64,000 nt of DNA. Origin: Setaria digitata. Lineage: Eukaryota > Nematoda > Chromadorea > Rhabditida > Setariidae. The position numbers were made by a program, and so were the translations under genes. The notes under the pieces were generated by a model. That model made no database searches. It saw only the letters and a program-made list of their open reading frames with translations, and was not told the DNA's origin. Below, piece by piece: positions 25,483-38,100 of this stretch. The stretch is taken from contig RCAB01000336.1 of the NCBI GenBank assembly GCA_003640385.1, positions 1 through 64,000 on the forward strand, read 5' to 3'. Positions within the stretch are counted from its first letter, which is position 1, and the number at the start of each line of letters is the position of its first letter.

Positions 25483-27657
25483 CTGCCGAAGGAATCATTA
25501 TAATCAAAGGAAACGAGGAAAAATAAATAAAAAAGCGAAACAATGTCAGAAATACCCGGTTGTAAGGCATGCAAATAAAAGACGAATCAGCACACGAAAT
25601 CACGAATGCCCCTTAGAATCAAACCGAAGATGAAAATGATGCAGAGGAGATATCAAACTGCATTCCGCACCAATCAGCACAACATTATCTGCATTTTTCT
25701 CCTCTCCTTGATTTATCATTTTATTTCAGCTCCTGTAAAATTCACCAGATTTGAAAACAACAATCGAAAGAGAAAGAGAAGGACAAAATTGCTCATCGAA
25801 GATTTCGATCAGTAAGGTCATTTCATTCATCCATTGCTTATGCCTTCTTTCAATCCAATTAGTACATAAGCTGAATTCTTCATCACTTAGTAATATCAGC
25901 TTTGAACACAATTTACAGCAGATGTGAAGGACATCAGCTACCGGAAAGTTTACTCTTCCAGCAACGACAGAAGATGAAATTGTTCATTTGCGCTGCGTCA
26001 TTTATCAATCAGTGTAAAGCGTTGCAATCTAATTGGGATCAATCTAATTAAGCCTGAAAATGCCATCCTTCCAAAGAGCAGCGCTGTTTTCGCTCTATAG
26101 AAACAGTAATGCAATTTAGAAAGAACACTCCGTATGTCCCCCAATGTTCTATTTTTGACTCCGAAGTTTCCAACCAATTACAATCGAATTGATCATGACA
26201 CGTTGATTAAAACCATTCTCTAATTTCTCTTCACATTTCTCCATTACTTCATTACATGAATTCCATCTTTCATCTCTTCAAATATCTCCTCTTCCAGGTC
26301 TCGAAATTCTTTAATTCTTTACTTCACAGTACATGACATTCTAGTTCAATTCTTCTCTGGTCTACCCTCAACAGGGCAATTCTCTTTTTAAAATGTATGC
26401 ACATGGAAAATTCTTTTTCTGATGATCAACAATTTAATGGAAAATAATTCGATCTATTTCCTAAAGCTTACAAATTCTGCTGTATCTTCACTAGACTGTA
26501 TCAATTTTAAAATATTTCCAGAATATGCTTAATATTTTTCAGGAAGCAGAAATTAGGAGAAATTATTTTTGCATGAAAAGGATAAATTGTAAAAGCGAAA
26601 TTCGCTATGCATAAAATACATCATCACTATCACTCTTATTTTCATCCATTTATTTAATAACCTTCATGTCAAACTAATCTAGTCCAAATCAAAGGCAGTA
26701 AAAAAATTTTAAACAATGACAATCTAAAAATAAAAATGAAAAGTATAAACGCATCTACAATGAAATTCTTTTTTTTCTTTTTTTGAGAAAGAAAAATGTC
26801 ATCTTAATAAATTGCGCCATTTCGAAGAATTTAATTAATGCGTAATTATATGTAACGGACATGGTTGAATTCTGGTCGATCAATCACTGTAAAGTAACTG
26901 ATCAACCAACCTTTTACTCAGCCTCTTTCCTTAACTAAAATTAGAAGAACTTAATTCTGCTACCTAAACTATTTGTTTTTGGAATATCATATTCCAATGT
27001 TACTTACATATCTGACCAGAACGAAATGCTTAAATTTTGAATATTACTAATTGCTGTTGAAGATATTTTATTTTGAATGAGTGTAATGCATAATATACAA
27101 CTTTCAGATATTTCCTAGTGATTTAAATACTACAGCACTGTCTAATTAATAATGCAAAAAGACAGAAAAAAAATGCAAAGTTTCCAAATTCCTTGGAGAT
27201 CCTATGACCTTTCTCGAAAGATTCGCATCTCTTTCCCGATTACTGTTTACGACAACTAACTACGAAGTTCATATACCATTTAGATCTGATTTAAAAGTAT
27301 TCATATATCCCATCTAATCTTGTATCACTTATCTTCATGTCTCATTTCAGGATGTAGTCGAAGCTCTGGATCTCGAAAACTCTAAACTGAATATCCCAAT
27401 GATCAATGTAGAAAAGCAGCTAGCGACTGTCCAAGACTGAAAGGAATTGAGATCTATATAACATTCCAAGGGAAAAAAATAAAATTGAGCGAAGAAAATG
27501 AAAGAAACGGAATAGCATAGAAGAGCTCCAGAAGAAGGATGCAAATAGGTCATCTTCTCCAGATTACTACCAATTTATTACGTGTCGAACAGTTTTACCA
27601 CTGTGCGCTTTAACTTCAAACAACAATACGACCAGGACTGGTTCTCGAAATGTCGTC

Positions 27658-27688
<31 letters not shown>

Positions 27689-29218
27689 CCATGCGAAAAA
27701 AAAACCGGAACAAAGTGTCATCATCAACTACAACTAAGCATAAGTACTTCATACATTTGACAACTTAAAAAATCACACTAAACAACAAATAAACATATCA
27801 GAATGTTTGATCTGTTCATCTTATTATACACAATAAATAATTCTTATTCACCCGATAAATTCACTCGACAATGTTAATTAAAGGTGACCATAAAGAATTT
27901 ATAGGAACAGTGAAATACAAGCATTTCTATTTGATTCACTGAATTATAGATAAATGGTATAGTCCATAAGACATGCAATTAATCATGCATAACTGATTTT
28001 GAAGCAAGAAAACAAATTGTTTGTGCATCAAAAACGTATTAGAAAAATAGGTTAATTGCTAACACATTCTGAACCGGTTCAACATTGTCTATTTGATGCG
28101 TAATAAGTTTAGATTCAATAACATATCATGCAGTATGGGAGAAGTAACGCTAGTTTAATCAGTTACTCTAAAGATTCAGCTTACTGCAAATTTAACGATA
28201 GCTAAATTTTTATTTGACTCATTTAGGATGGAAATAAGCAAAGAAAGTTGTAGGAACTAGGAAAGAACAAATAAAAAGTTTGAAAAACACATATATATCT
28301 TAAAATTGCAAACATTGTCAAATACTGGAGTTAGAATAATCAGACAAATGAATAAAAAAAAACGAAAAAAAACAAAGAGAAAAAAAACGCAGCTCAAATG
28401 TCATCTAAGGTGTCATTTCCATGCATCACAGAGCAGGAAGAAAATTCTTTCAGTTTGAAATGACCTTGTCACGATAAATTCAAATAAACGCATATCGCGC
28501 GCCTTAATACTCTTCCAAACAACTTTCCACATAATATTGCACATTCTTTCATCGTCCTTTTCTGTTACATCACTACAATATGTCCATCAGCATACTTACT
28601 GCGCTAAACTTTAAAGGATTTCTGGGGCATAAATCCATTCAGTTCCATCCAGTGAATCCATTTGTCTCTCAATATAACATGAATAAACTCGGAAGAATTT
28701 TTTTTTTTAAAGATCTCTCCGATTTTTAATGAGAAATCATTAGCAAAACTGACATTTGCATAAGAGTTATGTATCTACAAACCAAGTGAAATGGGAGAGA
28801 GGACAACTTATCGTACTGTATAAGTAGGTGAAGAAGAGATTATTACAGAACCCCTGCATACACAAAAAAACATTTAAACCTCAGCTAAATAGAACGAAAC
28901 AAACAAAACTTTTCAAAATACTAAAAAGGACGAGCTCTATCCTATCAAGTAAAATTTTAAATATCTTAGTCTCAGCTAGTCAGTAAATTGTTGAATTTTA
29001 CATGGTTTAGATATGTCTCATTCAACAAACAGCAGAGGACCTATGTGCAGTAAGTTAACTGCAGGAAAGGACACACTGATTAAATTTACCCACATAATTC
29101 AAGAAAGAACTGCACTTATACTAATTTTTATATTTTTAATAATGTAAAACAAACAACGCACTTAAAATTTTATATTTCTAAATAGGAGATTTTTCTTCAA
29201 ATTCCTATTTCGGGTCTA

Positions 29219-32200
29219 TCACATACTTCTAGAACCGTCAGTCCACTTGTAGATCCTGAAAAATGAGCATTTTTTCTCGATTTCTGTTACTTGATGAACT
29301 GAAGGCGATTGAAAAAATTATAAAACAGCAAGAACTATTGCAAACAAAGCAATGCAAGTGACTTAAAAGAGAATTATGGTATGTATGAAAGACATTCCAT
29401 GCTAAGTTTTTACTATTATTCATAATTCTAAGGATTTCAAAACTCCATCAAAAACCAACCGAAAATAGCTGTGCATTTTCTCATGTGATCTTACTTGATA
29501 CCATTGATGCAACAATTCTGGAAGAAGTGGAAAATAGAATCTGGCTATTATTAAATAAAAGAAAATTTCGTTTGAAAAATGATTTAAAAAAAATTTTTTT
29601 ATTATACCTTGTAAGATCAATGTCGACAAAAACCATTCTCACAAAATCAACATTTCCTGGTTTTAAATCAAGCAGAATACATAATCGACGGGAAATATAT
29701 GAGCCAATAGTGCAAATACGAGCCACCTGAATCGCAGTGAAGATTACCCAACCAAATACTCATCTCAAGTAAACAAATGGTAAAATTCGATATATAAATG
29801 AAATTTTAACTTGTTTAAATGTAACTTTGTGGAATTTCAGATGAAAAACGGCATTCTACATTATAATATTCTGTAAGCAACCATCACCTTACACTTCTAT
29901 TTCATTGTAAAATAGGGAAACTGAGATACATAAGAAGTTTGAATAAGGAATAAATTAAATAAAATCTAAATGAGGGAATGAGAAAAACCAAAGTTAGAAA
30001 ATGGCCTAATAAAAAATTTATCAGTCATAAACATCCCAAAAAATAAAGCATATTCAATTCTAAGATGAAAATCTTAAATCTGCTACAAATCTTTTTGTAA
30101 AAAAAATTAGTGGCTACGAGAACTATTAAGCTATCGCAAATTACTATGTATAAATGATCATAGCACAATGGTTCTTTTGAAAAAAAAAAAAAAAAGAAAA
30201 AAACCAATTTGTGAAGAAAAGGAAAAATAAACTCACTTCAAATCCAGTTGTTGATAAGCCAACAGCAGCAGATTCGAAATACAATAATTTATGGGCAGGA
30301 ATATGTGATAAAATAATTTTTTTAGATAATTTTCTTTCCAAAATTGTCTGCACTGATTTCACCAGATAATTAAATTCAATTTCTTCTTCTTCTTCTGTTC
30401 TACATAATGACAGAAGTACTGTCTTTGCACGCTGTGAAATATTGTTCAAATTAAGAATGGAGGATGGCGAGCCACTTGGAACATCATAAGAAGCTCCACT
30501 GCTCAGTAAACGAAGAGGCCATCTATTCGTTTTCAACACCAAAGATTTCTTCACAAAAAGAGCAACCATCGAAGAAATACTATGACCTATAATAACCGCT
30601 TATAGCCAGTTTGCTAAATCGTTGAAATCTTCGATAATTTGACTTTATAAGAGCTAAATACAATAATAATGGAACTCAAGGTATACATCGCTTCAGTTTA
30701 GAAAGGAACCATCGCTACTTGGTTATTTGCTCAATTCGTCATTATTGATCCTTCAAATCCGTAAAAACCAACTTAAGTTTCATCTTATGCTCATGAGGTA
30801 GTGAAAAATAATAATAATGTAAATCTTTTATTAAGTCATCGATGGCCTGAAGTAACTTGCTTTTCAGCGTACAACATATATATGCCTTTCCATTTTGGTG
30901 AGCATTATAGAGAATTACCCAACAATATTTCCCTATTAAAAACTGCTCTGCAAGTTTCGCACCAAACATATATGACTCGGAAGTAGGACGAATAAAAATA
31001 AAGCAAATAAACATGAGCATACCAAACATAAAATAATCATGTGAAATAATGATTCACATTATTAGTTACCTGTCAAATAGAGAAAAGATTTTTTATGTGA
31101 GTCAGAAGCGAAATGCGGGAAACATTTTCTTGACAAATTTACACCATCAATTATTGCACCACGAACAAAATAAGGTGGAGAAACCTGAAAATGATTTAAT
31201 AACAAATGTTAAGTAAACAAGTTGAATTTCTGGCAAAATCTGATATGTTAACAAATAATTGGACTCAACTGCAGCGCATATGCTTAATTGATAGATACCC
31301 AATGTAAATGATAAATTAATTAGCAGTTGAGCAAAACAGTTTGACGGCTGACGCTTTTAAATCTCTTTTGGAAGGCTGCAGAGACTGCAGCCAAGTACAG
31401 CGGGATGCAGCATTCCGTAAGAAAACTTTAAGAAAACTTATCGAAATGTTCAATAAATTGATTACATTGAGGACATTGTCAGTAAGCTCTTCACGTAGTA
31501 ACTTATAGAGGGAATATTGCAAACTGGCTGGAAGTCCTACGAGATGGGCATTTGACAATGAAGGTTCGATCTGGAAAAAATTAAAAAATGAAAAAAAGAA
31601 AAAATAAAGTTATATTTACAATGATACTATTTATCGAGAGAAAATCATTTTTTTTTTTTTTAATGAATGACAATTATTCTGATATAAAGTAAAATTGAGT
31701 AGTGATACCCTTATCATGCCTGCCCTTCGTAGAAAAGACATATATTTGTTCCATTGCACACTCTCAACATTTGAATCTGAGGAATTAGCTTCTTCAAAAA
31801 CAGGAAATGAAGATAAATCATTGGGTAAGTTCAAAGCACCCAATAGTCCTTCACTTTCTTTCAGCATACGTTGTTTTAACTCACGATCATGCACTACATT
31901 TCCTGTTTGTAGCTAAAATAATTTCATTATATTGAGAAACAACAAAATTTTAACTTAAATCCATTTCATTTTATATATTTTAGAACAAAATAAAGCAAAA
32001 AAATCTCTTTCTTTGAAAGAATTCTTTGAAGGAAACTTCTTGACAAAATTCGGAGAAATTAAGAAATTGGCAAATATTCCACCTCGACCGCCGAGTCACG
32101 CCATTTAGTATAAACATTCCACCACCTGTGATAATTTGCAGCGACATCCTCAGCATTAACTTTTAGTCTTCTAAAGTAAAATCGAACTCAAATATTTTCA

Positions 32201-32666
32201 CAAAATATTGCCCAACTGAGAGGACACAATGAGGCAGTAAGTCGTTTTAAAAAATGGAGAAAATTTCCTAGAATGAAGTGTTAGTGGGGTCGTGACCTAT
32301 TTTGGTTATTTTGAAAAATCTCTAATAAAAGTTTGATATCAAATGTTCAAAAACACGTCAAAGTAAAATGATGACTAGTGGAAAAATGAAAAAGATGGTA
32401 ATTACTTTAAAATCATCAGAATCCAAGAATACTGGCATTTTTCGTAAAAACTTTGCCCTCTTCATGACTCCCGCAATATCTTCCAAAAGTACAACATAAA
32501 TTTAAGCCCACCTCGCTTCAAGCATGCGTTTAAGTCCTTCCATATCTTCAAAGCGATAACGCAAATCCAATAGCGGATCAACAACATGAGTAGCGGACTC
32601 ATCCTTGCAAAACCGACAAGCCAAATGTGTCATACTTCTAAATAACTTGTAACCAAACACCTTCAT
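29219..32666 (-). CDS. Seryl-tRNA-synthetase-like protein, probably mitochondrial and catalytically degenerate (SLIMP/SARS2-like)
   Basis: Exons, minus strand: 32666-32512, 32170-32083, 31912-31709, 31570-31466, 31184-31070, 30586-30237, 29726-29608, 29255-29219; 1173 nt, 390 aa, in phase throughout. The N-terminus MKVFGYKLFRSMTHLACRF is basic and amphipathic, like a mitochondrial targeting peptide. The central region resembles a class II SerRS core: VSPPYFVRGAIIDGVN is a motif-1-like strand, SMVALFVKKSL...RWPLRLLSSGASY the motif-2 region, and GFEVARIC...YISRRLCI the motif-3 region. The FRRE-type motif-2 arginines expected in an active SerRS are absent. Family knowledge: insect mitochondria have a SerRS paralogue (SLIMP) with lost catalysis and non-tRNA-charging roles. 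Whether this is SLIMP proper or a diverged SARS2 is inference. Two acceptors (before 32681 and 32670) lie just upstream of the ATG. Confidence 0.7.
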
Positions 32667-33199
32667 TCTTCTGAATGCTTTCTGAAAATTATTTTTTCAA
32701 CTTCATCTCCCAAACACATTCGGCCAATCTCATCATCCACGTAAATGTCTCACTAATATGTTGGAATCAAGAAATCCACGTATTTATTTGCAAAAAAAAA
32801 AACACCACTTCTATCCAGAAATTTTAATTTGCTCATAATGGTGAAGTTTTTACAATAGAAACAAACATCTCAGGAAAAATGGATGGAGAACATTCTTAAG
32901 GTTTATTAAGGAAGTAAAATTTTTTGTATGCAAGTCATGAGAAATGGGATTTAAAGCATTCTGTAATTTGTAACTGAGACATCATCACATTCGTTGTCCA
33001 GGGAGGGAAAACAATGGAAGAGAAAAGATACAAATGAGCAGGAGACACATATGTGGAAAGGTTCACATGCTCCTATATACTGCTATAACATACTGAGCCG
33101 ATCAGAATCACGTTATAGTCCTATAACTTAGAATCTCTGCGAAAACTAAATAGAGAGCAATGAACGAATGTACAATACGGTAACGAAAATAAATTTCTC

Positions 33200-33225
33200 G
33201 AATAATCAACAAGAATTGATTATTC
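33200..33225. repeat. Perfect 10-bp inverted repeat just 3' of TAF10
   Basis: GAATAATCAA at 33200-33209 and TTGATTATTC at 33216-33225, with a 6-base loop, 37 bases after the TAF10 stop on the minus strand. It would form a stem-loop in the 3' UTR or in the TAF10/SerRS-like intergenic RNA. Confidence 0.75.
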
Positions 33226-33261
33226 TATGATACATATGCATTCACAGTAATTCAATTAAAG

Positions 33262-34262
33262 TCACTGAAAATAAGGTGGCCTCTTCAACTCAATACCATA
33301 TTCAGCAAGTACAGGTTCTAATAGCTCTGATGTTAACGTATAGCGAGTTTCTTTGGTTCCTTTTTTTGTCTGTCCCAATCCTTTCATACGTGCCTGAATG
33401 ATTTATGAGAAATTAAAAACATAAGAAGCGATATAAATTGAAATTTTTTCAAATAAAAAACCCACAGTAATCAAAGATGATCCCGCACTTAAATTAAAGC
33501 TCAAAAGAAAAAGCAGCAACCTATCATGCATATCCTTGCACAGAAGCATCATCCATCTATAATAATTTTATTAAAGCTATGTCATATTTATTCTTCAACT
33601 TTTGCAATTACTGGATGAAAATTTCCACTTTTATAAAGATTTTCAAAAAAATGTTGACAATCTAAACTCGTTTCTTATACAATTAAGAAAGAAATGTCTT
33701 ACAAAAAAAAAGCAAAAATTACAATACTTGTTGCATAGCATCCAAGATAATGTCCGAAGTAAACTTTTGAGCTGCGAGTGAGAATAAACGTATAACTCGT
33801 GAGTCTGCACAGTCAACTCCACTTTTCTTCATATAATGAATTGTAACAGCATCCGGTATAGTTGGTACATAATTATCAAGGTCATTCACGAAGTCTCTTT
33901 AAGTTAAAAGCTTAGATTAATTTATAAAATCTTATGACTTATAATTAGCGACGATATTAAGGAATAATGACTGGATCATATTCAATAGAAAATTTTAAGT
34001 ATGTGATATGGAAATGGACACGATATCAGAGTGCGCAAATGTGATATTTATAAATAAGAAAAAGTAACCTGAGAGAAGTGCCTAGTGGAACCGAGCCACT
34101 TGACAGCAAAGCTGCATGTTGCGATTCTGGAAGTGATTTCTGCTGGTTAGCAGTTGAACGCTGTGTCGAACAGCCTGAGGATAATGTTTGCGATGTTGAC
34201 GTCAGGTCCTTAACACCGGACGTAACTCCTGGCTTCCGGTCATCTGATGACTGACTATGCAT
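33262..34262 (-). CDS. taf-10: TAF10, TFIID/SAGA histone-fold subunit
   Basis: Shared subunit of TFIID and SAGA-type complexes; it pairs through its histone fold with TAF3/TAF8/SUPT7L-like partners in the nucleus (family knowledge). Exons, minus strand: 34262-34069, 33896-33728, 33393-33262; 495 nt, 164 aa. Residues 1-64 are a Ser/Gln/Thr-rich, non-conserved N-terminus. From residue 65 comes the histone fold: [20 protein letters not shown], then [20 protein letters not shown], then the C-terminal helix with YTLT and [14 protein letters not shown]. This is nearly identical in pattern to animal TAF10 (YTPTIPDAV, IRLISLAAQKF, YTLTMEDL, EYGI..KKPxYF). The ATG at 34262 is chosen because an ACAG acceptor lies directly upstream; the frame stays open further upstream, but that stretch has no resemblance. 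It is shorter than human TAF10 only in the N-terminus. Confidence 0.93.
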
Positions 34263-34741
34263 CTCTGTAATCTTAATTAGGAAATCAGTAATTACTGTGG
34301 AAGGAAATGATACCACTATAGGCCCTTCTTGTCTACAATATCTTAACGACCCGCCAGTACAAACAACCAGCCACAGAAGACGGCAACAAGAGAAATATTT
34401 GGAATCGTTTGTCGGCCAGTTAGTATTTGACGGCCCAGTCCCTATGAAAATTTTCGGCATTATTCATATCGGTGCATTTCTTTTAGTTTGGCTTTTGTAT
34501 TTTCGTGATTGTTTGGGATTCCTTTTGGTTCAAGGAGAATATAACACTTGAATACTTTAGTGAAAACACTTTTGCTTGTCGATTGCTGAGAAGAATAAGT
34601 GGAGTGATGGAAGGGTGATGTAGACGAGAAGTGAAAACTCTTCAAGATTTGTCCATCATCAGTGATTTCATTTTTTTCGAGTGAATTTAACTACTCGAAT
34701 CATCGAAAGCAGTAAGTTCTCCAGACAAATTCAATTTACTT

Positions 34742-34954
34742 TTAATATGAAATTGATGTCTGGAGTTGAAGGATGATTTGCTTATCTTTAATATTAGCTG
34801 CTTTCTCTATTGTACTCTTTGCGCTCTCTTTGTAATCACTCCAAATCTTGGTGGTTTTGAACTGATATACAAAGGCAGACAAATCTCCATCGATTTTCTC
34901 AACAATATACTTTGGTTTCATGTTGAAATATAAATTGGAACTGATGCAAAACAT
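34742..34954 (-). CDS. Small unrecognised frame between divergent genes
   Basis: Seventy codons, with a second in-frame Met giving a 59-aa product that is Lys-rich and without Cys. No signal peptide, family motif or convincing splice sites are seen. It lies upstream of both TAF10 and ACBD3. Low confidence that it is a gene. Confidence 0.15.
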   Translation of the reverse strand: MFCISSNLYFNMKPKYIVEKIDGDLSAFVYQFKTTKIWSDYKESAKSTIEKAANIKDKQIILQLQTSISY

Positions 34955-35131
34955 ATTGCTTCCTACTGCTATGAAAGTTTTGAGTGAAGTGATTTATAGT
35001 GAATGCATGCGCAATTTAATTTCTTCTGGATACCAAACATTTATTCGGACCGAAGTGCTATGTGCTGATAATTGTCGATGTTCCCTTTTCCGTAGTTAAT
35101 CTCCCTTCCCATTATGTTTGACTTAATGTCC

Positions 35132-35140
35132 ATTTTTTTA
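35132..35140 (+). promoter_or_regulatory. Putative trans-splice acceptor of ACBD3
   Basis: A TTTTTTTAG tract ends four bases before the first ATG of ACBD3 with no upstream coding exon visible, which fits spliced-leader addition. Confidence 0.45.
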
Positions 35141-35144
35141 GTTA

Positions 35145-38100
35145 ATGGTAATTATGGAGAATCGCAGATCCGAACAAAACAATGATACGATGGTTGCGGA
35201 AGGCGATTTAATTATAAATAAGTTTGGGATGCCATTGGAGGATCTCTATAAACTAGCTATATCATTTTATCGAGGTATCTCATTATTCTTTCACTAACAG
35301 TAGAAATGGAATCATTTAGCACTGCTGACAAGGTGTCCTGATATTGGTAGGATCTTGTTCTTATTCATAGATAATAATCCCTGTCAAGGCGTTGGTATAT
35401 TTATGCTTATCTTTTATCTTCCTCAGTAATAGAAATAATAATAAGCCGCATAATAGCTGGCCAGTAGCTAGAATTAGTTGTAAATTATTGTAATATTACA
35501 GAAAAGAAACGAAGTTGTGAACTTATGGTGCCATATGAAAAACGATTATTATTCATGGCATATTCAAAACAGGTTCGCTACGGTCCTTATAATGCAGCTG
35601 CAGATGATTCGGGATGGTTCGACCTTGTTGGCAACGACAGAATGTATGTATGTTAATTTTCTGAGAAACTTTAACTTTTCATATGGCGAACAGATATCAT
35701 CCTGTAATTATACCACTTATACTTGATATACGAAATTTAACATTTTGTTACTTATTTTAACTTTCTTTTTACTGATAGCCATCAAAAAGGAAGCTTTTAG
35801 AGATTTTTCTCTATTCTGACTTACTTTCTCTACAAAATGTCTAGAATTTTTATCGTAGGAAATCAGCATACAAATATCACGTTGCTATGAAATCGACATA
35901 TATGACGGCATGATGATTGTTTCTTAAGTTCTAGGAAACAGATAAAATCATTTTGAATATTCCTTTAATTCCTAGGGCTCATAGATTTTGAAGTTGAGAA
36001 TCTTACCTCACTGTTGGAAATATTGGGGTTCAGATAAAAAAGATACAAACTTTTTTTGGTTTTTTTTTTGTTTTGTTTTCATCTGCAGATGTCAGATATG
36101 CCTTCATTTTAATTTAAATTGATATTCAAAAGTGTTACCTTAATTGCCCTTAATTTTTTCTACTCATCAATAATATTTCAAGGTTTCACTGCATCCCATT
36201 TAAAACAAATTCTATTAAATAGTTTGTTTTAAATAGAGGAATGGTATACTTTGTTTATAGACTACACTTATGAATATAACTCGTAGATTCGTATAATCTC
36301 ATATATACACATATCCAGATATCCACTAAACTCTTCTAATAAATGTGTGGATCGAACAAAATTTTCTTACTATTTTTTACACCTGAAAAACGAAAGTAGC
36401 CTAATTCAATGATGTATCATTAATATTTTCGCAGACTGATCTGTTGTATAAAGCAATAGTTTTTTACTGCTAGTTTTGTTCACAAATCTTCTAAGATCTG
36501 TCTTTTTGGTTTCTTTTCTTTTCCTTCACTTCGTGCTTTTTTAAATATTTTCCGGAAAATATCTTTCTTTTTGCTAAATCGAACAGGTTGCACCAGATTT
36601 TCCCATTTATCTCGCGCATTCAATAAATTATAATGATATCTTTAAAAAAAAAAAAAAAAAAAAAAACGAAACAAGAAATCCTTTACGTTATGATCATTTG
36701 TTCAAGCTGCTCAGATACTTAAAAATGTTTAAACCAGATGTAGCATTGTTAGTTTCTAATTCTTGGCAAGATTGAAAAATGCAGAAAATTGAGTTATTTG
36801 AAATATGTACGCCTTGGGGACACGATGGTATAGAAAAAGCGTTTACTAATATGCCGGTTTGATTTGACAAATTTAGATAAAAAAAAACTAGGAAACGAAA
36901 AACAGCCTACAGCTATGATATGATAACATCAATAATTAACAGCTTAATTCTAAACAGTTTAGGAATAACATAAGAATACGAAAGATTCTTAATATTGCTT
37001 CGTAGTTCTGATTTTTTTTCATAATAATTAACCATTTATTTTCACATGGTGCGTCTGCCTTTATTTGATGATATCATTCAAATTATTTTGTTTATTCTAA
37101 AGCCTGTCAAAGCTTCAGCTGCTTCAAATCGAACACATTGTAGTTTTACAGGTTTAGAAATAGGATGCAATTTCTTCTGGATTACTTGGGAATTCGTAGA
37201 CCGTATCCTGACATCATACATTATTAGGGTTTCCCATAGTTATGATTCCATAGATTTCTTTCAGCCCATACGTTCTTGAGGAAGAATACTATCATTGTGG
37301 GGTATTCGAAGTTAAGAACAAAAAGAAATTGTTGTAATTATTTCAGACAAATAGAAAAACTTTGAGCTGAGTAATTTTGTTCCAAGTTGTTAGTGTAAAA
37401 AATCATTCTTCTCTATGACAACATAGCCATCATTTACCTAAAGTAGTACATAATTGTTCTCTCTCCATTTGCTGTTTTTGCAACTCTTCAAATTTTTAAA
37501 AAAGAAAAAAACTGATGTTTAAACATTAACATTAAAATTGACATTAAATGCAAATATCAGCGGGTTTCAACAATTTTTTTCCTTTTTTTTGTTAAGAAAT
37601 TTTTGCTTTTTTTCTTAAACAAGAATTCGTTTTCGGAAATTTGTCATTATTATTTGGAACTTATCAGGCAATATTTTCCGACATTTACAGTTTGATCCCA
37701 AAATCTTCAAATTCGGCAGCTGTTACTACACCGATGTAAAATTTTTTTCATTGGAAGTTCGAGGAATCTAATATTTGAAAAGAAAATTTGGTATTCTTTA
37801 AAAATTTTGTTAAAAAAGTTCCTACGAAAGCAGGTGTTCAAGGATGTGTGATCCTTGTTATAAAGTTGATTCATAGTTATCAAAAAAAAAAAATAGCAGG
37901 CAGCGTAATTTAGGTACCGATTTCAAATGAACATTAAAAAAAAAAAAAAGAAAACTAGTGAAAATTTGGCCTTACTTTCAATTCTCATTGAAAATTTTCT
38001 TCCGTCTCTAGCACATAGCCTAATAGATTGACAACAGTTAGGTTTGAAGGACTAATAGAAAACTATGATTGGAACCGTCTTTTCAATGAATATTTGTTCT

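Larger units (their letters stand above)
18860..29218. other. Long region without a confident gene
   Basis: About 10.4 kb of AT-rich DNA upstream of the FERM gene and 3' of the SerRS-like gene. I found no exon chain with family resemblance. It contains AT and AG microsatellites (19307-19323, 22332-22344), an inverted-repeat cluster at 23724-23795, GC-richer islands at 24538-24660 and 25380-25500, and a minus-strand frame at 19553-19747 with a hydrophobic C-terminus. It presumably includes the FERM gene promoter. Confidence 0.6.
34263..35144. promoter_or_regulatory. Divergent intergenic region between TAF10 and ACBD3
   Basis: About 880 bases separate the TAF10 and ACBD3 starts, which point away from each other, so both promoters should lie here. 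A minus-strand frame at 34742-34954 ends IKDKQIILQLQTSISY and could encode a 59-70-aa protein beginning MKPKYIVEKIDG. I do not recognise it, and it may be chance. Confidence 0.5.

Noticed and set aside
34297..34551. 84-codon plus-strand frame upstream of TAF10
   Set aside because: It is antisense to the extended TAF10 leader frame, starts within that region and has no recognisable motif.
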